This document shows positions 24,425 through 32,594 of a DNA stretch of 64,000 nucleotides, piece after piece (within the stretch, counting starts at the first letter, position 1; every line of letters begins with the position of its first letter). The notes under the pieces are model-generated. The model was not told the origin of the DNA. It searched no databases and saw only the letters and a program-made list of their open reading frames with translations. The DNA is from Opitutia bacterium (GTDB taxonomy: Bacteria; Verrucomicrobiota; Verrucomicrobiia; Opitutales; Opitutaceae): positions 124,001 through 188,000 of the forward strand of contig JACRHT010000002.1 in assembly GCA_016217545.1 (NCBI GenBank), given 5' to 3'. The position numbers and the translations under genes were made by a program.

Positions 24425-25852
24425 ATGATGACGCTGCTTCTCATCGGTTACTTCGCGACTTGGGGCTTCATTCCCCACTTGCTGCTGCGCCAGAAGCGTC
24501 CAGCGGCCACGCTGGCCTGGTTGTGGGCCATCCTTTTCATCCCGTTCCTCGGAGCCTTCGCGTATTTCGCCATCGGCACGGATCGCTTGCATCGCCATCG
24601 GCTCAAGCGCCGGAGTTTCTTCTCCGCCCGCGCAACGCGCCAGGCTGCGCCGGCCAGCGCCACCGACGAAGCCACCGCCGCGCTACTGCAGACCCTGCCG
24701 CGCCGGGATCGGCAATTCCTCCAACTGTTGTCGCGAATCAATCAGCTGCCCGCCAGCTCCACCACCAGCCTGCGACTGCTGTGCGACGCCGCGGAATTTT
24801 ATCCGGCACTAGAGCAACGAATCCGCGAAGCCCGGCACCACATCCACCTTGAGTTCTACATCTGGGAGGCGGATGAGACCGGCGAACGCTTTCTGCGCTT
24901 GCTGGCGGAAGCCGCCCGACGCGGCGTGATCGTGCGCCTGCTCCTCGATGGCGTCGGATCGCACGGCCTGCCGCAGGAGCAGCTCGCGGACTACGAGGAC
25001 GCCGGAGGGAATTTCTCGTGGTTCCAAAGTCTCGCACCCCTGCGCATGCGTTTTTTCATGAACCTGCGCAATCACCGCAAACTGCAGATCATCGACGGTC
25101 GCATCGCCTTCGTCGGCGGCATGAACATCGGTCGAGAACACGAGGCCGTCGATCCGGTGCTGGGGAGCTGGCGCGACGTGCAGGTGGAAGCGTGCGGCGC
25201 CATCGTCGGCGAATTGCAGGAGGTGTTCGCCGACGACTGGTTCTTCGCCACCGGGGAGAAAATCTCCGAGGACTGCTACTACGCTCCGGCGTCCGAACCG
25301 CCGCGCGATGCAGCGCACATCGTCCTCGGCGGCCCTGACCGGCGCAACGAGCCGATCAACCGCTCCATCGTCAGTCTGCTCAACGAAGCAGGCGAACGAG
25401 TGTGGATCGCGACCGGCTATTTCGTGCCCGATGGAATTGTGCTTTCCGCCCTCGAACTGGCAGCCAGTCGCGGCGTCGACGTGCGACTTCTCATCTCGGG
25501 CCGGTCGGACCATCCCTGGCTCGTGACCGTCGGTCGCTCGTCCTACGAGCAACTGCTCGCCGCCGGCGTGCGCATCTTCGAATACTCCGCAGGCATCCAT
25601 CACGCCAAGCTCGCGCTGGTCGATGAGCGCTGGGCAATGGTCGGCTCGGCCAATCTCGACTACCGATCGATGCGGCTGAACTTTGAACTCAACCTCCTCG
25701 TGCACTCGCACGAGCGCAATGCGGAGCTGGCTGGCATCTTCGAGCGCGACTTTCGCCTCAGTCGGGAAATCGACCCCGCGGCGTTCTCGCGCCGTCCGTT
25801 CCGGCAGCGCCTTGCCGAAGCGGCGCTCCGCCCCTTTTCACCCGTGTTGTGA
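24425..25852 (+). CDS. cls: Cardiolipin synthase (phospholipase D superfamily)
   Basis: A 475-residue inner-membrane enzyme that condenses two phosphatidylglycerols to cardiolipin and glycerol. Two N-terminal transmembrane segments (LLIGYFATWGFIPHLLL, LAWLWAILFIPFLGAFAYFAIG) are followed by two phospholipase D repeats. The first HKD motif is NHRKLQIIDGRIAFVGGMN (about residue 217), the second IHHAKLALVDERWAMVGSANLD (about 395). The length is typical of ClsA. It is the last gene of the stress operon chain; cardiolipin rises during osmotic stress, which fits the neighbours. Confidence 0.95.
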   Translation: MMTLLLIGYFATWGFIPHLLLRQKRPAATLAWLWAILFIPFLGAFAYFAIGTDRLHRHRLKRRSFFSARATRQAAPASATDEATAALLQTLPRRDRQFLQLLSRINQLPASSTTSLRLLCDAAEFYPALEQRIREARHHIHLEFYIWEADETGERFLRLLAEAARRGVIVRLLLDGVGSHGLPQEQLADYEDAGGNFSWFQSLAPLRMRFFMNLRNHRKLQIIDGRIAFVGGMNIGREHEAVDPVLGSWRDVQVEACGAIVGELQEVFADDWFFATGEKISEDCYYAPASEPPRDAAHIVLGGPDRRNEPINRSIVSLLNEAGERVWIATGYFVPDGIVLSALELAASRGVDVRLLISGRSDHPWLVTVGRSSYEQLLAAGVRIFEYSAGIHHAKLALVDERWAMVGSANLDYRSMRLNFELNLLVHSHERNAELAGIFERDFRLSREIDPAAFSRRPFRQRLAEAALRPFSPVL

Positions 25853-25940
25853 AACGCGCCGCCGGCTTCGCGGCGCCGCACCGCGACCACGAGCCAGCTG
25901 CATGCTCGCTCACGTGCGGGTGGCGCGCACGACCGCGGCA

Positions 25941-26495
25941 TCACCGGACAGGCCGACCCGATCTCCGCCGGGCAATTGTCGGCGCGGCAGCCGTCTCCGC
26001 CAACCATTGCCGGACCCGCGCCTCGATCTGCCGCGCGGTCATCTTGTCCGCGCTCTCGAAGCTGACGGTGCGTGGATCGTGTTTCAGGAGAGCGAGCCGC
26101 GTCCGCAATTCGCCCTTGGCCTCGCCGGGACCGAAAATCAGGACGGCTTGCGCGCCGCGAATGCACGCGATGACGGCGTCGTAGTAGACGTTGAGCTGGC
26201 TCGTGAGGCGTCGCTCGCGGCTGTCGTCCGCCGGCACCAACTGCGGCTCAAAGCGAGTGGTCGAGCGAAGACCGCTCAACCGTCCCGGCTGTTTGTCGAC
26301 GTGCGAAAGCACCAGAGTCGTGCTCGTCCCGATGTCCGCCACAAAGACTATCGCGGCTCTCCGCCGATCGATCCAGACGCCGACGCCGATCTTGGAGCCG
26401 ACTTCCACGGGGGAAGTCGTTCGTGGATTCCGCCGTCGAAGTGAGGCCGGAGCGGCTGCGCGCAGCGGCTTCCGGGAAGCAGGTAGCGTTGTCAT
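25941..26495 (-). CDS. Conserved protein of unknown function
   Basis: A 184-residue protein. After a basic N-terminus it has GVGVWIDRRRAAIVFVADIG, then RRLTSQLNVYYDAVIACIRGAQAVLIFGPGEAKGELRTRL and ESADKMTARQIEARVRQWL. I recall similar proteins, beginning with a 'VGVWIDHREAVIV' strand and containing the same 'IFGPGEAKGEL' and 'ADKMT' segments, as an uncharacterised bacterial family; the fold has been likened to translation-factor-like (eRF1/host attachment) domains, but no function is established. It is convergent with cls. The ATG at 26495 is the likely start, though the first 30 residues look unconserved. Confidence 0.65.
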   Translation of the reverse strand: MTTLPASRKPLRAAAPASLRRRNPRTTSPVEVGSKIGVGVWIDRRRAAIVFVADIGTSTTLVLSHVDKQPGRLSGLRSTTRFEPQLVPADDSRERRLTSQLNVYYDAVIACIRGAQAVLIFGPGEAKGELRTRLALLKHDPRTVSFESADKMTARQIEARVRQWLAETAAAPTIARRRSGRPVR

Positions 26496-26896
26496 GTTGT
26501 GCCTTGGTTGATGGTGGTTTCTCCCACGTCGCGAGATCGTTCACCCAACGAATCCCTCTTGGATAACCATACACCGTTCCCTCGCGAACGCGACTGCCGT
26601 GCATCGCAGGTCGGAGCTGCAACCAATCCCCTGCGCGATCGCTGAAATAAAATCGGCTCAAGCTGTTCGCCGGGCAACCGGATGTCCGAGCCGGGTGCGC
26701 AGTCTTCGTGTTTTGCGCGGAACTGAATTGAGTTGGATCGTGAAACCCCCTGCGTCCGCCGTGTCAGTCGTCACGCCTTTGAAATCCAGCGAGGGCGTGA
26801 AAACGAGAAAGCCAACCTCGCTGCGTCCTCCGGCCCGGCTCCTGCGGGCGACTCGGATCTCGATGGACCGGCCGCGCGACCTCTGCCCCTGATCCA
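26496..26896. other. 400-base intergenic gap, no gene seen
   Basis: Between the conserved unknown gene and the next gene there is no frame with protein-like composition, no terminator-quality hairpin and no repeat that I can see. It should hold the divergent promoters of the two flanking genes. Confidence 0.5.
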
Positions 26897-27484
26897 ATGA
26901 AAACCACCGCCAAATCAGGATTGAGCTTCACCGCGCCGGGCGCTCGCTCGCGTCCCACCGCTGGCTTTGCGAGCCTGATCGAAGCCGAGCGCGACCTGCA
27001 GAATTTCATCCGGGATTGCATTTCACTCCTGAAGGGAAGCGACGCCTCTGCCCTCACGAACATTCTGAGGCGCCAGGAAGACCGAAGCGGATCGGTCGTT
27101 ACTCTGCTGGAAAGACGCTGCCTGCTGTTCCCCCATCCGCTGCGCTTCCTCACGCTCTTCTTCAGCGCTCCGTCATCGGCGGCAGTTTCACCGCACCCCA
27201 CCACCAAGCCCGAGGGAATGCTGACTCAATTGCGGACGTTCCACGAGGCACTCGCCCGGCGGATCGATGCGCTCCTGCCCAAAACGGCGACCAACTTTCA
27301 CGCCCGGATGCATCTGGAGGAAGCCTCTCAGGCTCATCGTGAGATGGCCCAAAATCTCATCGCTGCGTCCATGACGCGTGAAGTAGCCCATGGACCGAAG
27401 CCCGCGCTACCGACACCTGCTTTGGCGCGCTGGGAGAGCGAAGGCGGCGCACTGCGCGCCGACTCTCTCTCCGTCAGACCATGA
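26897..27484 (+). CDS. Hypothetical protein, helical
   Basis: A 195-residue protein starting with ATG at 26897. The middle part (FASLIEAERDLQNFIRDCISLLKG and EGMLTQLRTFHEALARRIDALLP) and the HLEEASQAHREMAQNLIAASM helix suggest an all-helical, possibly four-helix-bundle protein; no signal peptide. No family is recognised. It is flanked by the gap upstream and the tRNA-Arg gene (opposite strand) downstream. Confidence 0.6.
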   Translation: MKTTAKSGLSFTAPGARSRPTAGFASLIEAERDLQNFIRDCISLLKGSDASALTNILRRQEDRSGSVVTLLERRCLLFPHPLRFLTLFFSAPSSAAVSPHPTTKPEGMLTQLRTFHEALARRIDALLPKTATNFHARMHLEEASQAHREMAQNLIAASMTREVAHGPKPALPTPALARWESEGGALRADSLSVRP

Positions 27485-27580
27485 ATCGTCCCGCGTTCTT
27501 GGTCCGGTGTGCGCCCCGCGCGCGAAAAGCTTCGAGTGAAGCCATACCCAGCCATCACTGGTTGCCGGGCGGACAAACAA

Positions 27581-27614
27581 CAAGCCCCGGAAACCATTGG
27601 TTTGCCGGGGCTTG
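27581..27614 (-). terminator. Intrinsic terminator after tRNA-Arg
   Basis: On the minus strand a 10-base-pair perfect stem (27605-27614 with 27581-27590, CAAGCCCCGG/CCGGGGCTTG) is followed by the T-rich run TTGTTTGT. It starts 5 bases beyond the tRNA 3' end. Confidence 0.85.
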
Positions 27615-27618
27615 AAAG

Positions 27619-27695
27619 TGGCGCAGCCGTAGGGAGTCGAACCCCAAACCTTCTGATCCGTAGTCAGATGCTCTATCCAATTGAGCTACGGCTGC
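27619..27695 (-). tRNA. tRNA-Arg(ACG)
   Basis: A 77-nucleotide tRNA including an encoded CCA. The acceptor stem is GCAGCCG/CGGCTGC, the D-arm contains TAGCTCAATTGGATAGAGCA, the anticodon loop is CTACGGA between CTGA/TCAG, giving anticodon ACG (presumably read as ICG), and the T-arm has GGTTCGACTCC. It is followed by an intrinsic terminator and precedes nothing else on its strand. Confidence 0.97.
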
Positions 27696-27759
27696 GTAAC
27701 AGAGCGGCGAACTAAGCGAACTTCGCCACCGGGCGGCAAGCAGAATTTTTCTGAGAACC

Positions 27760-29475
27760 TCACGGCGCGATCCGCCAGTCGAGCAACTCGATCTGCAGCT
27801 GCTTGCGGCCGGCGTAGAAATTCCAGTTCAGCTGCACCGCGAGTTCGAGCGGCTGGCCGACGGGCGGCAGTTTCTCCGCCAGTTTCCACGCCACGCCGCT
27901 GAGGCGCCGACCGCGCGTGTCCTCGGCGGTGAACCGGAAATGCTGCTCCTTGAAAACCTCCGGCCGCGTGCGCAGGCGCAAGCCCCGCACGCCGAAAATC
28001 GGCTCCGGATTGCCTTGGCCGAACGGATGCAGCTGGTCGAGTTCGTCCATGAGCCGCTCGGTGACCTGCTGCCCGTCGAGCCAACCGGCGAGTTCGATCA
28101 CGGGCTCGCACGCGTCGAGGCCGCGGCGCTCGCGGATGACGGCGTTGAACTGCGTGCGAAATTCCTCGAGGCGCGTCTTGCGCAACGAAACGCCGACCGC
28201 CATCGGATGACCGCCCCAGCTTTCGAGGTGCGACTGGCAGCCGCTGAGCAACTCCACGAGATTCACGCCGGTCACGCCGCGACCGGAGCCCTTGGCGAGA
28301 TCGCCTTCGTTGCCGAGCACGATGGCGGGACGGTTGAACTTGCGCGAAATCCGCCCGGCCACGATGCCGACCACGCCGGGGTGCCAGCCTTCGTCGAAGA
28401 GCACGAAGCCGCACGCATCGGCGAACTGCTTCTCCACGTAAGCCTCCGCCTGTTCGGTGATGAGTCGCTCGATTTCCTGCCGCTCCTTGTTGAGATCGTC
28501 GAGTTGCTTCGCGATGTCGCGACAGAAGACCGGATCGCCGCTGAGCAACAAATCCACGGAGAGCGACGCGTCGGCGAGGCGTCCACTGGCGTTGATGCGC
28601 GGCCCGAGGCGGAAGGAAATGTCGACGGGCGTGAGACCGTTTTCAGGCTTCAGGCCCGCCACGGACATCAGCGCGCACAAGCCCGGACGCTGCGTGCCCG
28701 CGAGCACCTGCAGGCCGTGCTTGGCGAAAATGCGGTTCTCGCCCGCGAGCGGGACGAGGTCGGCGATCGTGCCCATCGCGACGAGGTCGAGGTAGTCGCG
28801 CAGGCGGATTTCCATCACACCGGGATAGTTTTGCGCGCGCAGGCTCTTGAGCAGGCCGTGCAGGAGCTTGAAGACGAGGCCGACCGTGCAGCAGTGCCGC
28901 CACGCGTGGTCGCCTTCGGCGGCGTGCACGTGCGGGTTGATCAGCAGGGCGTCGAACGTCGGCGTTTCCTTCGAGCGGTGGTGGTCGACGACGATCACGT
29001 CCACGCCGAGCGTGCGCAGGTGCGTGACCTCTTCGTGCGAGTTCGTGCCGCAATCGAGGGCGATGAACAGGTCGGGCTTGGCCGTCTCGAGCGCGCGGTC
29101 GATCGCGTTACGCGTCAGGCCGTAGCCTTCCTCCAAGCGGCGCGGCACGACGTAGCGCGGTTGGAGGCCGAGGCGACGCAGGACGTCGACGAGCAGGGCG
29201 GTGCTGCTCACGCCATCGACGTCGTAATCGCCCAGCACCATCACGTTTTCGCGCCGCTCGATCGCCCGGATGATGCGCGCCACCGAAGCGTCGAGATTGG
29301 CGACGAGGAAAGGATCGGCGAGCGTCGCCAGCGCGGGTTGCAGGAAGCGCGTCGCTGGCTCCGGCTCGAGGTGGCCGACGCGCACCAGCAATTCAGCCAC
29401 GATCTCGCTCGTGCCGAGTTGGCGCGCGAGGGCTGCCACGCTTTCCGCGTGGACCGGCGTATAATTCCAGCGCAT
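27760..29475 (-). CDS. recJ: Single-stranded-DNA-specific exonuclease RecJ
   Basis: A 571-residue 5'-3' single-strand DNA exonuclease used in mismatch repair and recombination. Motifs of the DHH phosphoesterase family are present: motif I GDYDVDGVSSTALL, motif II ALDCGTNS, motif III VDHH, and the DHHA1 glycine-rich segment SGRGVTGVNLVELLSGC with GGHPMAVGVSL. The C-terminal OB-fold holds PFGQGNPEPIF. The ATG at 29475 is preferred over a GTG 21 bases upstream because it directly precedes the conserved W-x-Y start. It follows secDF by 80 bases on the same strand. Confidence 0.95.
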   Translation of the reverse strand: MRWNYTPVHAESVAALARQLGTSEIVAELLVRVGHLEPEPATRFLQPALATLADPFLVANLDASVARIIRAIERRENVMVLGDYDVDGVSSTALLVDVLRRLGLQPRYVVPRRLEEGYGLTRNAIDRALETAKPDLFIALDCGTNSHEEVTHLRTLGVDVIVVDHHRSKETPTFDALLINPHVHAAEGDHAWRHCCTVGLVFKLLHGLLKSLRAQNYPGVMEIRLRDYLDLVAMGTIADLVPLAGENRIFAKHGLQVLAGTQRPGLCALMSVAGLKPENGLTPVDISFRLGPRINASGRLADASLSVDLLLSGDPVFCRDIAKQLDDLNKERQEIERLITEQAEAYVEKQFADACGFVLFDEGWHPGVVGIVAGRISRKFNRPAIVLGNEGDLAKGSGRGVTGVNLVELLSGCQSHLESWGGHPMAVGVSLRKTRLEEFRTQFNAVIRERRGLDACEPVIELAGWLDGQQVTERLMDELDQLHPFGQGNPEPIFGVRGLRLRTRPEVFKEQHFRFTAEDTRGRRLSGVAWKLAEKLPPVGQPLELAVQLNWNFYAGRKQLQIELLDWRIAP

Positions 29476-29555
29476 GGCCTGATGGGCGCACGCCACCTCG
29501 GCCGACTCCGCGCTTGCGGGAACCAGCTGAGGCGGACGCGTTGCGCCCGGTCAGC

Positions 29556-32108
29556 TTATTCCGAAGCGCGGGAGGAGCCGGCCCACTCGTATTTGGGCGC
29601 GATGTCGTGGTGAGCCTCGACGTGTTTGCGGTCACCCTTGTGCCACCAGTAGAAGACCTGGGCGGCGATGAAGATGGCCGAGAACGTCGACGTGACGATA
29701 CCGACGAGGAAGGTGAAGGCGATGTCGTGCAACTGGCCGCCGCCGAAGATCCACAGCGACAGGGCCGCGAGGAACGTGGTCGTCGCCGTCATGATCGTGC
29801 GGGCGAAGACCTTCGTGATGGCGTGATTGATGATGTCGCGGAGATTGCCGGTTGGGTTGAGCTTCAGCTCTTCGCGGATACGGTCGAAGACGACGACCGT
29901 TTCGTTGATCGAGTAACCCGCGACGCACAGGATCGCCGCCACCATGGGCGCGGAGAACTTGTGGCCGAAGAGCACGAAGATGCCGATATTCATCAGGATG
30001 TCGTGCAGCGTCGACGCCATGGCGCCGATGCCGAAGCCGAATTCGAAGCGGAAGGCGATGTAGAGCAGGATGACCACCATCGAAACGCCGACCGAGAGGA
30101 TGGCGTTCCACTTGATCTCCTTGCCGATGGTCGCACCGATCTGGCTGCCGCCCGCTTTCACGAGGCCGGCGGCCGGGTAGGCCTTTTGCAGGGAGGAAAG
30201 AAGCTGGTCGGACTTGCCGTAGGCCGTCTCGAACTTGAGCTGCTCCCGGCCGCTGCCAAGGTCACTGGCGTAGGTGATGTTCACCTCGCCCACCCCGCTC
30301 TGCTCGGCGACTTTGCGGATCGCGGCGGTGTCGATCTTGGTGGTGAAGTTGGCGGTGATCTGGTCACCACCGGCGAAGTCGATACCGTAGATGCGGTCGC
30401 CTTGATAGACCACGTAGGCGAGGCTGACGACCACGAGTGCAACGGAGCCAATCGCGGCGGGCTTGCCGTATTTGACGAAGTCGACCTTCAGGTCGCCCAG
30501 CATGCGGCGCATGGTGATCTTCTGGAGGCCCGCATCGACGAGCATCTCCATAAGCATGTGGCCGGTGATCAGCACCGAGAACAGCGTCGAGATGACACCG
30601 ATGAGCAGCGTGAAGCCGAAGCCCTTGATCGGGCCCGTGCCGAGCCAGATCATGATCGCGCAGATGATCAGCTGGACGAAGTGCGCATCGAGAATGGTCG
30701 TGAGCGCCTTTTCGAAGCCGGCTTGGTTGGAGTTGTTCAGCGACTTGCCGACGGACAACTCCTCGCGCATGCGCTCGAAGATCAGGATGTTCGCGTCGAC
30801 CGCCATGCCGATGGTCAGCACGATGCCGGCGAGGCCGGGCATCGTCATGGTGGCGCCGAGCGCGGCCATGGTGCCAAGGATGATGACGATGTTGACCGCG
30901 AGCGAAGCCACGGCGACGAAGCCGCCGGTGGCGTAGAAGGTGACCATGAACGCGCAGACGGCGACGGTGCCGATGAACGCGGCGCGCACACCGCTATCGA
31001 CGGCGTCTTTGGCGAGCGACGGTCCGACTTCGTTCTGCTCCTTGACGACGAGCGGAACGTCGAGCGGGTTGTTCAACACGGCGGCGAGGTCCTGGGCCTC
31101 ACGCTGGGTGAAGGAGCCGGAGATTTCCGCGCTGTCGCTGTTGATCTGCTCGCGAACGGTCGGCGCGGAGTAGAGCTTGCCGTCGAGGACGATCGCGAGG
31201 CGACCGAGGCGGCCGGCGCGCTGGCCTTCGTCGGCGATGGTCTTGGTGACTTGAGCGAACTGCTCTTTGCCTTCTTTGGTGAAGCGAAGGATGATCTTGA
31301 AGCGACCGAACTCATCCATGACCGGATAGGAATCGGCAACGCCGGCACCGGTCATTTCGGGAATGCGCTTGATGAAAAGTTCCTCGACGGCGGTCTCGCC
31401 GCTGCGGCCTTCATTCTCGAGCGCCATCAGCTCGTAGCCAGGGGGAACTTCCTGCGGAGGCGCGGCGTAGGTGTGCACCAGGCGGAAATCGAGGCGCGCC
31501 GGCTTCTTCAGGCTGTTCATCACCTCGGGGTTGTCCTTCGTGCTGATGCCCGCGAGCTGGACTTCGATGCGGGTGTCGCCGACGGCGCGAATGATCGGCT
31601 CGGACACGCCGAGGCTGTTCACGCGGGCGCCGATGATCTCCATCGCCTTGTCGAGCTTCTCCCGGCGGGTGTTCTCGTTGGATTTGGCGGCGACCTGTTC
31701 GTCGACTTCGAGCGTGAAGGCGACACCGCCCTTGAGGTCGAGACCGAGCTGGAGGCGGCCCTTGGAGCGCTTCAGCAGTTCGTCGAGGACGAGGTTGTTG
31801 CGCTTGTCCACGTTCTTGAGATTCTCCTCGAGGCGGAGCTGCGGGAAGAACTGCGACAGATCGATCTTTTCCTCGCGGGCGATCTGCTTGAGCGCGACGA
31901 AGGTGCTGATCTCCTGGCCGCGGGTCTTGGCGTCGGCGATCCGGGCCTCAACCTTGGCCAGCAATTTGCCGAATTCCGCCTGCCGGGCTTCGGCTTCGTT
32001 ACGGACATAGGGGCCGAAGTCGCGGTCCTTCAGCGGGAGCATTGAAGACACTGCCCAAGCCACGATGGCGGCGGACAGGATCAGTTTCCAGAGATGACGA
32101 CTGAGCAT
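29556..32108 (-). CDS. secDF: Fused protein-export membrane protein SecDF
   Basis: An 850-residue fusion of SecD and SecF, which use proton motive force to pull secreted proteins through SecYEG. The SecD part (about residues 1-530) has the first membrane helix, the LQLGLDLKGGVAFTLEV motif, the P1 periplasmic domain and the GMAVDANILIFERMREEL helix with the proton-relay Asp. The SecF part (about 550-850) shows RIYGIDFAGGDQI and GYSINETVVVFDRIREEL with the matching Asp/Arg. The 1-120 stretch contains an extra charged, helical periplasmic segment. It is preceded by yajC (72 bases) and followed by recJ, so the three are likely one operon. Confidence 0.96.
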   Translation of the reverse strand: MLSRHLWKLILSAAIVAWAVSSMLPLKDRDFGPYVRNEAEARQAEFGKLLAKVEARIADAKTRGQEISTFVALKQIAREEKIDLSQFFPQLRLEENLKNVDKRNNLVLDELLKRSKGRLQLGLDLKGGVAFTLEVDEQVAAKSNENTRREKLDKAMEIIGARVNSLGVSEPIIRAVGDTRIEVQLAGISTKDNPEVMNSLKKPARLDFRLVHTYAAPPQEVPPGYELMALENEGRSGETAVEELFIKRIPEMTGAGVADSYPVMDEFGRFKIILRFTKEGKEQFAQVTKTIADEGQRAGRLGRLAIVLDGKLYSAPTVREQINSDSAEISGSFTQREAQDLAAVLNNPLDVPLVVKEQNEVGPSLAKDAVDSGVRAAFIGTVAVCAFMVTFYATGGFVAVASLAVNIVIILGTMAALGATMTMPGLAGIVLTIGMAVDANILIFERMREELSVGKSLNNSNQAGFEKALTTILDAHFVQLIICAIMIWLGTGPIKGFGFTLLIGVISTLFSVLITGHMLMEMLVDAGLQKITMRRMLGDLKVDFVKYGKPAAIGSVALVVVSLAYVVYQGDRIYGIDFAGGDQITANFTTKIDTAAIRKVAEQSGVGEVNITYASDLGSGREQLKFETAYGKSDQLLSSLQKAYPAAGLVKAGGSQIGATIGKEIKWNAILSVGVSMVVILLYIAFRFEFGFGIGAMASTLHDILMNIGIFVLFGHKFSAPMVAAILCVAGYSINETVVVFDRIREELKLNPTGNLRDIINHAITKVFARTIMTATTTFLAALSLWIFGGGQLHDIAFTFLVGIVTSTFSAIFIAAQVFYWWHKGDRKHVEAHHDIAPKYEWAGSSRASE

Positions 32109-32180
32109 GGGTGGTTGTTGTTAAAGGGTAGAATCTGCGCCGCAGCGCAGCGGACGCGGCCGGAGCGCCGCGCGGCCAAC

Positions 32181-32510
32181 TCAGGCGGCGTCGCTCTTCT
32201 TGACGACCGCGTGGACGAAGCCCTTGCCGAGCTCGACCTTCTGGTTGTCGGCGCCGATACGGACGACGAAGCGGTCTTCCTTCACGCTCGTGATCGTGCC
32301 GTAGATGCCGCCGGTGGTGACGATTTCGTCACCGGCCTTCAGCGCCGCGAGCATCTTCTCGTGCTCCTTCTGCTTCTTGCGCTGCGGAGCGATGAGCAGG
32401 AAATACATCGCGCCGAACATGAGCACCAGCGGCAGCATCTGCATGAGCATCGAGGCGCCACCGGGAGCAGCGGGTTGGGCTTGGGCGAGGAAGTAGGAGA
32501 ATTTGGTCAT
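32181..32510 (-). CDS. yajC: Preprotein translocase subunit YajC
   Basis: A 109-residue membrane protein that joins SecD/SecF. The single transmembrane helix is MLPLVLMFGAMYFLLIAPQRKKQKEHEKML at about residues 24-50, followed by the cytoplasmic beta-domain with GDEIVTTGGIYGTITSVKEDRFVVRI. Its location directly upstream of secDF is the usual one. The 84-base space to speA on the other strand should carry divergent promoters. Confidence 0.96.
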   Translation of the reverse strand: MTKFSYFLAQAQPAAPGGASMLMQMLPLVLMFGAMYFLLIAPQRKKQKEHEKMLAALKAGDEIVTTGGIYGTITSVKEDRFVVRIGADNQKVELGKGFVHAVVKKSDAA

Positions 32511-32594
32511 TGAAACTTCGACTGTTTTGAAAAATGAAAACGTCGATTAATCTAACCGCCCCAACAAAAAGCAAGCCTCCGTTCGCACACTTCA

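Noticed and set aside
26248-26661. Minus-strand frame of 137 codons overlapping the conserved unknown gene
   Set aside because: It overlaps a better-supported gene in another frame and its sequence has no conserved pattern, although its first 60 residues look almost protein-like.
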